Part shown: piece after piece, positions 18,920 through 22,171 of the stretch
Layout: the number at the start of each line of letters is the position of its first letter
How positions within the stretch are numbered: the stretch's first letter is position 1
Assembly: GCA_020650975.1 (NCBI GenBank)
Contig: JAIPMN010001432.1
Coordinates: 1-22,171, forward strand
Source: Apostichopus californicus
Taxonomy: Eukaryota > Echinodermata > Holothuroidea > Aspidochirotida > Stichopodidae
DNA length: 22,171 bases
Direction: 5' to 3'
The notes under the pieces: generated by a model
Databases searched by the model: none
What the model saw: the letters and a program-made list of their open reading frames with translations, nothing else
What the model was told of the DNA's origin: nothing
Made by a program: the position numbers and the translations under genes

Positions 18920-19150
18920 GGAGGTCAAAGTTTTGTGAATTCATGAACATGCTCTATATAAAACAAGATATCACACGAAAGGATGACTACCACCAGTCTC
19001 ATACTGAACATGTGCAGTATGAGGGAGGTCATTGGTCACTTGAGGTCAGCATGGGTTAAACTGAAGTCTCAAAAACAAACTATAAACATATCTCATACCG
19101 CATATGTTGCATATTAAGTGGGAACAGGGGACAGGAGGTCAAATTTGCCA
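18920..19150 (+). repeat. Second block of AGGTCA-bearing degenerate repeat
   Basis: Two to three diverged units of about 105-120 bp share GGAGGTCA, AAACAA-ATAT-, TCTCATAC and a GCATATGTTGCATATT-like word. AGGTCA lies at 19026-19031 and 19043-19048, with TGGTCA at 19033-19038 between them; TGGTCA and the second AGGTCA are 4 bp apart. Another AGGTCA lies near 19136. Vocabulary and spacing match the 8335-8960 block. Confidence 0.55.
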
Positions 19151-20299
19151 AAAAATATGGTCCAACTTGCTAATACAGGAATAAAGGAAGAATCAATCTT
19201 GCAAAGGAGGAGTGTCTTATTATAAGTGTATAATAAGTTGGATATTAACATTTGAATAGCATTCTATTCTAAACTTGTGATAGACAGTTGTATCGTGTTA
19301 TAACTTTTAAGAAAAGTCAAGCAAGAAAAAACCTGGGCACGAAAAACAAATCAACCAAGGGACCGATCCGCTCTCAACCCCAGCCCCCATGCATTGTGAC
19401 TGTGTGCTCATTGTCAAGTTGTGTATCACATAATGCTACAAATGATCTAAGCCAAAATGCTGAAAAGTTGTGTAATGTTATTAAGTTACCAACAAATATG
19501 ATAAACCAAAAAAAAAAAAAAAAAATTGTGTATTTTAGATGTTTTGTACAGAATGCAGAAACACTTGAAGTTGAGAGATGTGAATTTATGCAAACTGTAG
19601 AGCTGTATCAGGGACTGGCCATTTTGTCAATCTTGTAGTACCAAAAGTTTTGTATTCCATATCAGAAAGAAAGAAAACAATGCCAGTATTAAAAGCGCCA
19701 TGTTTGTAGCCACAATATTTGCATATGCCACACCCCTGTCAAAGAACACAGAAATGAATAAAACAGAAAGCATTATTAGGTCTGTCTGTTACTTTCAGAC
19801 TTGTTTAAGTGTTTGTCTAGTATATGACATGATTTTCCCAATGAGAATAATATTGTTTGTTTGTTTTCTTCAGCTATTTATCAATGTAGTCCACCTCATA
19901 TATTAATGATGGTGGTTAAGTTTGTGGCTCTTAAAGCTTTTACTTGTTCTCATTCACCTTATACTCAGAGGGCTATGATGTAATGATCAGTAAGATGAAT
20001 ATGCATGATTTCATGAATAAATATAACCAAATATCCTTACAGTTTGTACCATAAGTTATGCAATAACATGAATTGTTAATTAGTATTCAAGTTAATCATG
20101 CAATATCAATTTTACTTACATTTCATTATAACATCATCATAGCAGAAATATATTCCAGAAAAATTTCATCTTTTTTTTTTCATTTTTTTATTATATTGGG
20201 ATTTTACATGTTGAGTTTGTCCCCTGTTGTGATTATCTTCATTGAATGCAGCAGCATTTTCCCCTCCCATCCCCCCAGGCCCCCAATAACTTTAATTAA
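19151..20299. other. Unassigned stretch with hairpin and poly(A)
   Basis: Contains a perfect 9-bp-stem hairpin, CTTATTATA and TATAATAAG around AGTG (19216-19237), and a run of 18 A at 19508-19525. An open frame of 116 codons (19288-19638) crosses the A-run, shows no domain and is probably chance. The sequence is otherwise A+T-rich and unrecognised. Confidence 0.5.
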
Positions 20300-20671
20300 T
20301 TATTATTATTATTACGCCGTTATTTATATAGCGCATAATCCACAAGTTCTATGCGCTTTACAATTAACCCTGGTCATTGGTAACTTGTCACACCTACACA
20401 CCAAAGTGTGCACAATTCAAACAATCTCTCCTGGTGCACCACAGCCACGTGTCCCCTGGGGGACTTCCCATAGGGTGCAGCCACAAACCGGCGCACCGCA
20501 ACTATATTTACAAGTCACCTCGCAAGTCCCCATTTATACACCTGGGTGAAGAGAGGCAATGGAGATAAAGTACCTTGCCCAAGGACACAACGCAATGATC
20601 TGGCCAGGGCTCGAACCTGTAATCCTTAGATCACAAGTCCACTGCCTTAACCACTTGACCACAACGCCCTA
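20300..20671 (-). mobile_element. tRNA-derived SINE, near full length
   Basis: On the minus strand it starts GGGCGTTGTGGTCAAGTGG (20670 downward). It has an A-box region TGGTCAAGTGGTTAAGG (20645-20661) and a perfect-looking B box GGTTCGAGCCC (20607-20617). A conserved core follows, TGTGTCCTTGGGCAAGG (about 20570-20588), a word widely shared among animal SINEs. It ends with GTAAAGCGCATAGAAC, GCGCTATATAAATAACGGCG and a (TTA)n tail at 20300-20313. The 3' end is like that of L2-type LINEs, including the LINE at 6693-7880. The flanks show no clear target duplication. Confidence 0.9.
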
Positions 20672-21097
20672 CATTAAGAGCAATGGTTGTGGTGCCATCA
20701 AAATAGAAGTAGGAGAGTGAAGACTAATGGTTGATGAATTTAAGATCGCATTTGTGGGGCACCAACAATTTGACATTAACTACAAGGCAAGACTCATAAA
20801 TTCGTTATATTTAGTTAATATCAGATCAGCAGAAGGACGCAATGCTGCTGCTGGGACAACCCTGAGCTTTCCATTTCACACTTTACCATGTACATGTCCT
20901 CTTGTCAGTGCTATATTTCTCCGTCACCCCTCCCCTCACTCGTGCACCCTTGGCTATGTGCCATCATAACCCCCCTTCGTGTGCACAGGTTTATTCTTCC
21001 AGAGCTGCAAGTTTCACTGCTCTGATCTTAGCCGTTTCTCTTACTTGTTGTACAATAGTCAATTGTCCCAAAAGATGCGTTCAGTCGGTGGTTTCAG

Positions 21098-21143
21098 ATC
21101 CTGGGTGGGGTATACGCCCTATCCTGGGTGGATTATACGCCCT
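21098..21143 (+). repeat. 23-bp tandem duplication
   Basis: Two adjacent 23-bp units, ATCCTGGGTGG and TATACGCCCT separated by GG in the first and AT in the second (21098-21120 and 21121-21143). They differ only at those two bases. Confidence 0.95.
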
Positions 21144-21410
21144 ATGTCGCCGCCTTCCACGGTCAATACCTTGCCAGAATTAATGGCCTTAAGTACGACG
21201 CCTTCCTTATTGAGGAATGTTTATTTTAGATTAAGTGTGGTTCATTTTAAATCTCCCTGTAGTGAACACTAATTTGATGGTAAATTTCTCCAATTTCTCC
21301 AATTCGTAAGCGATACTGTTTAAACTTGGTTTTCTACCCTAGTCGGGTCTCTTGGGCACCAAATATTCCGTTAGCCACAATTCCAAGGTGACTTTTTATG
21401 TTCCATTTAG

Positions 21411-21435
21411 CCAGGGTAGTACTAAACTACCCTGG
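21411..21435. repeat. Perfect 10-bp stem hairpin
   Basis: CCAGGGTAGT (21411-21420) and ACTACCCTGG (21426-21435) are perfect inverted copies around the 5-base loop ACTAA. No T-run follows and no coding gene adjoins, so a terminator role is not implied. Confidence 0.9.
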
Positions 21436-21633
21436 GTGGACAAATCCTTTTCAAGCACTGAGCTCATTGGTTACGCATGGCCTGATTACTGGGATTACAA
21501 TTATCGGTACTGCAAATAAAATAAAAATTCTGCAAAAGAGCCGTATAATCCTCAAATTTGAGTAGGGTTGTTAAATGGATTTATCATGGTAGAAAACATA
21601 TTTGGAGGGTTTATTATTATATAAATAACTTAC

Positions 21634-21724
21634 AAGCTCGCTTAGTTCCCTTTATCGTTGTATTCGCGCTTTTCTTCACGACACAATAAAAACAATCTTC
21701 AATGCGGAAGTTATAAGTATTATG
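21634..21724 (-). CDS. Candidate exon with strong donor, unrecognised
   Basis: Minus strand: from a CCTCAG acceptor-like word (21725-21730) a frame of 30 codons is open to GCT T/GTAAGTT (GT at 21632-21633). The peptide includes YNFRIEDCFYCVVKKSANTT. The upstream tract is A-rich rather than pyrimidine-rich, so the acceptor is poor. The family is not recognised and chance is likely. Confidence 0.12.
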
Positions 21725-22088
21725 CTGAGGTTTTTTTTTTAGTTATGAAAATCGAATTAATGTCGTCACGGGCAGCTACTACTGTCATAAACTGCTCAAT
21801 GTACTTTCAATGAGTTATTTTGGGATTTGTGTAGTTATAATAAACTTCTTCGTTTTTCTTAAGTGACGCTGCTGCACTTTAGTGTACGAGGTATTAATCG
21901 GATCATATTAGTAAGACATTCGATACTATTCGGTTTTACAATAAAGTACGGTACGTGTGGAATACAATAACCACCAAGAATCCTCGATTGAGTCAAAAGA
22001 TTTACATTTTGTCATTATTTTTGCCAAACAATTTCATCCACCCTCAACCCCCATCAGGGCCTTATATGTATGTATGTATATTAGATCC

Positions 22089-22155
22089 TCCTGCAAGCAG
22101 GAACTCGCGAAGAAGCCTCATTGGCTTATCAAAGCCGCAAGCTGACCGAAGTCAG
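22089..22155. repeat. Cluster of small, partly alternative hairpins
   Basis: TCCTGC/GCAGGA (22089-22102), AAGCC/GGCTT (22113-22127) and CTGAC/GTCAG around CGAA (22142-22155) are consecutive perfect inverted repeats. The middle GGCTT (22123-22127) can also pair with AAGCC at 22132-22136, so two stems compete for it. The cluster is close to the end of the window and its extent is unknown. Confidence 0.7.
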
Positions 22156-22171
22156 TCTCTTACATTCATAT

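Larger units (their letters stand above)
20672..22171. other. Mostly unique sequence at the right edge
   Basis: No gene is recognised. It contains CCTTGGCTATGTGCC (about 20948), a possible remnant of a hAT-like end, plus the 23-bp duplication, hairpins and candidate exon listed separately. A GTATGTATGTATAT run lies near 22066-22080. Confidence 0.5.

Noticed and set aside
19508..19525. Poly(A) tail of a processed pseudogene
   Set aside because: No recognisable coding sequence precedes the A-run and no flanking duplication was seen.
20073..20549. 158-codon open frame on the plus strand
   Set aside because: It runs through a T-run, a TTA microsatellite and then the antisense of the SINE at 20300-20671, so it is an artefact of repeat sequence.

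Overview
This window looks like repeat-rich, gene-poor nuclear DNA from a marine invertebrate animal. It is A+T-rich, has no operon-like coding, and carries no open frame that I recognise as an intact gene. It is built from 5'-truncated LINEs, tRNA-derived SINEs, hAT-type miniature elements with G-run/C-run ends, and minisatellites. The repeat styles (CAGTGGCGGA hAT termini, L2-type 3' ends reading GCGCTATATAA followed by (TTA)n, degenerate AGGTCA-bearing tandem repeats) fit an echinoderm or a related deuterostome best. That placement rests on familiarity with such repeats and was not tested by search.

Layout. Bases 1-212 are the end of a hAT-type miniature element. Bases 2366-2996 hold an undescribed-looking element with two nested pairs of inverted repeats. 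A 10-bp tandem repeat lies at 4091-4150. A CATA/TACA low-complexity tract (4571-4784) abuts the 3' end of a decayed minus-strand LINE (4785-5650). A hAT-like element (6009-6656) is followed by a minus-strand L2-type LINE (6693-about 7880). A complete 391-bp hAT miniature element with a perfect 8-bp target duplication is inserted inside that LINE. Bases 8100-8200 are two G-run/C-run hairpins. Bases 8335-8960 are a degenerate tandem repeat whose units carry direct-repeat-4 AGGTCA pairs, and a related block recurs at 18920-19150. Two tRNA-derived SINE copies sit head to tail at 9205-9660. A 43-bp insert flanked by a 14-bp direct repeat (11517-11587) looks like an extreme 5' truncation of a Penelope-like element ending in a hammerhead-like motif.

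The right half holds a 47-bp tandem repeat (14046-14210), several G/C-run element ends (15001-16813), and a large 21-bp minisatellite with higher-order structure (17043-18220). A possible short plus-strand exon (16949-17008) lies just before the minisatellite. A full-length minus-strand tRNA-SINE (20300-20671) shares its 3' tail with the L2 LINE in the same window. The last 1.5 kb is mostly unique sequence with a 23-bp duplication, a perfect 10-bp-stem hairpin, and a cluster of small alternative hairpins at the very end.

There is no evidence for a multi-gene system. Host coding content, if any, is limited to a few candidate exons with good splice signals but unrecognised peptides. The best-supported biology is the mobile-element history: nested insertion, a LINE/SINE tail partnership and minisatellite expansion.
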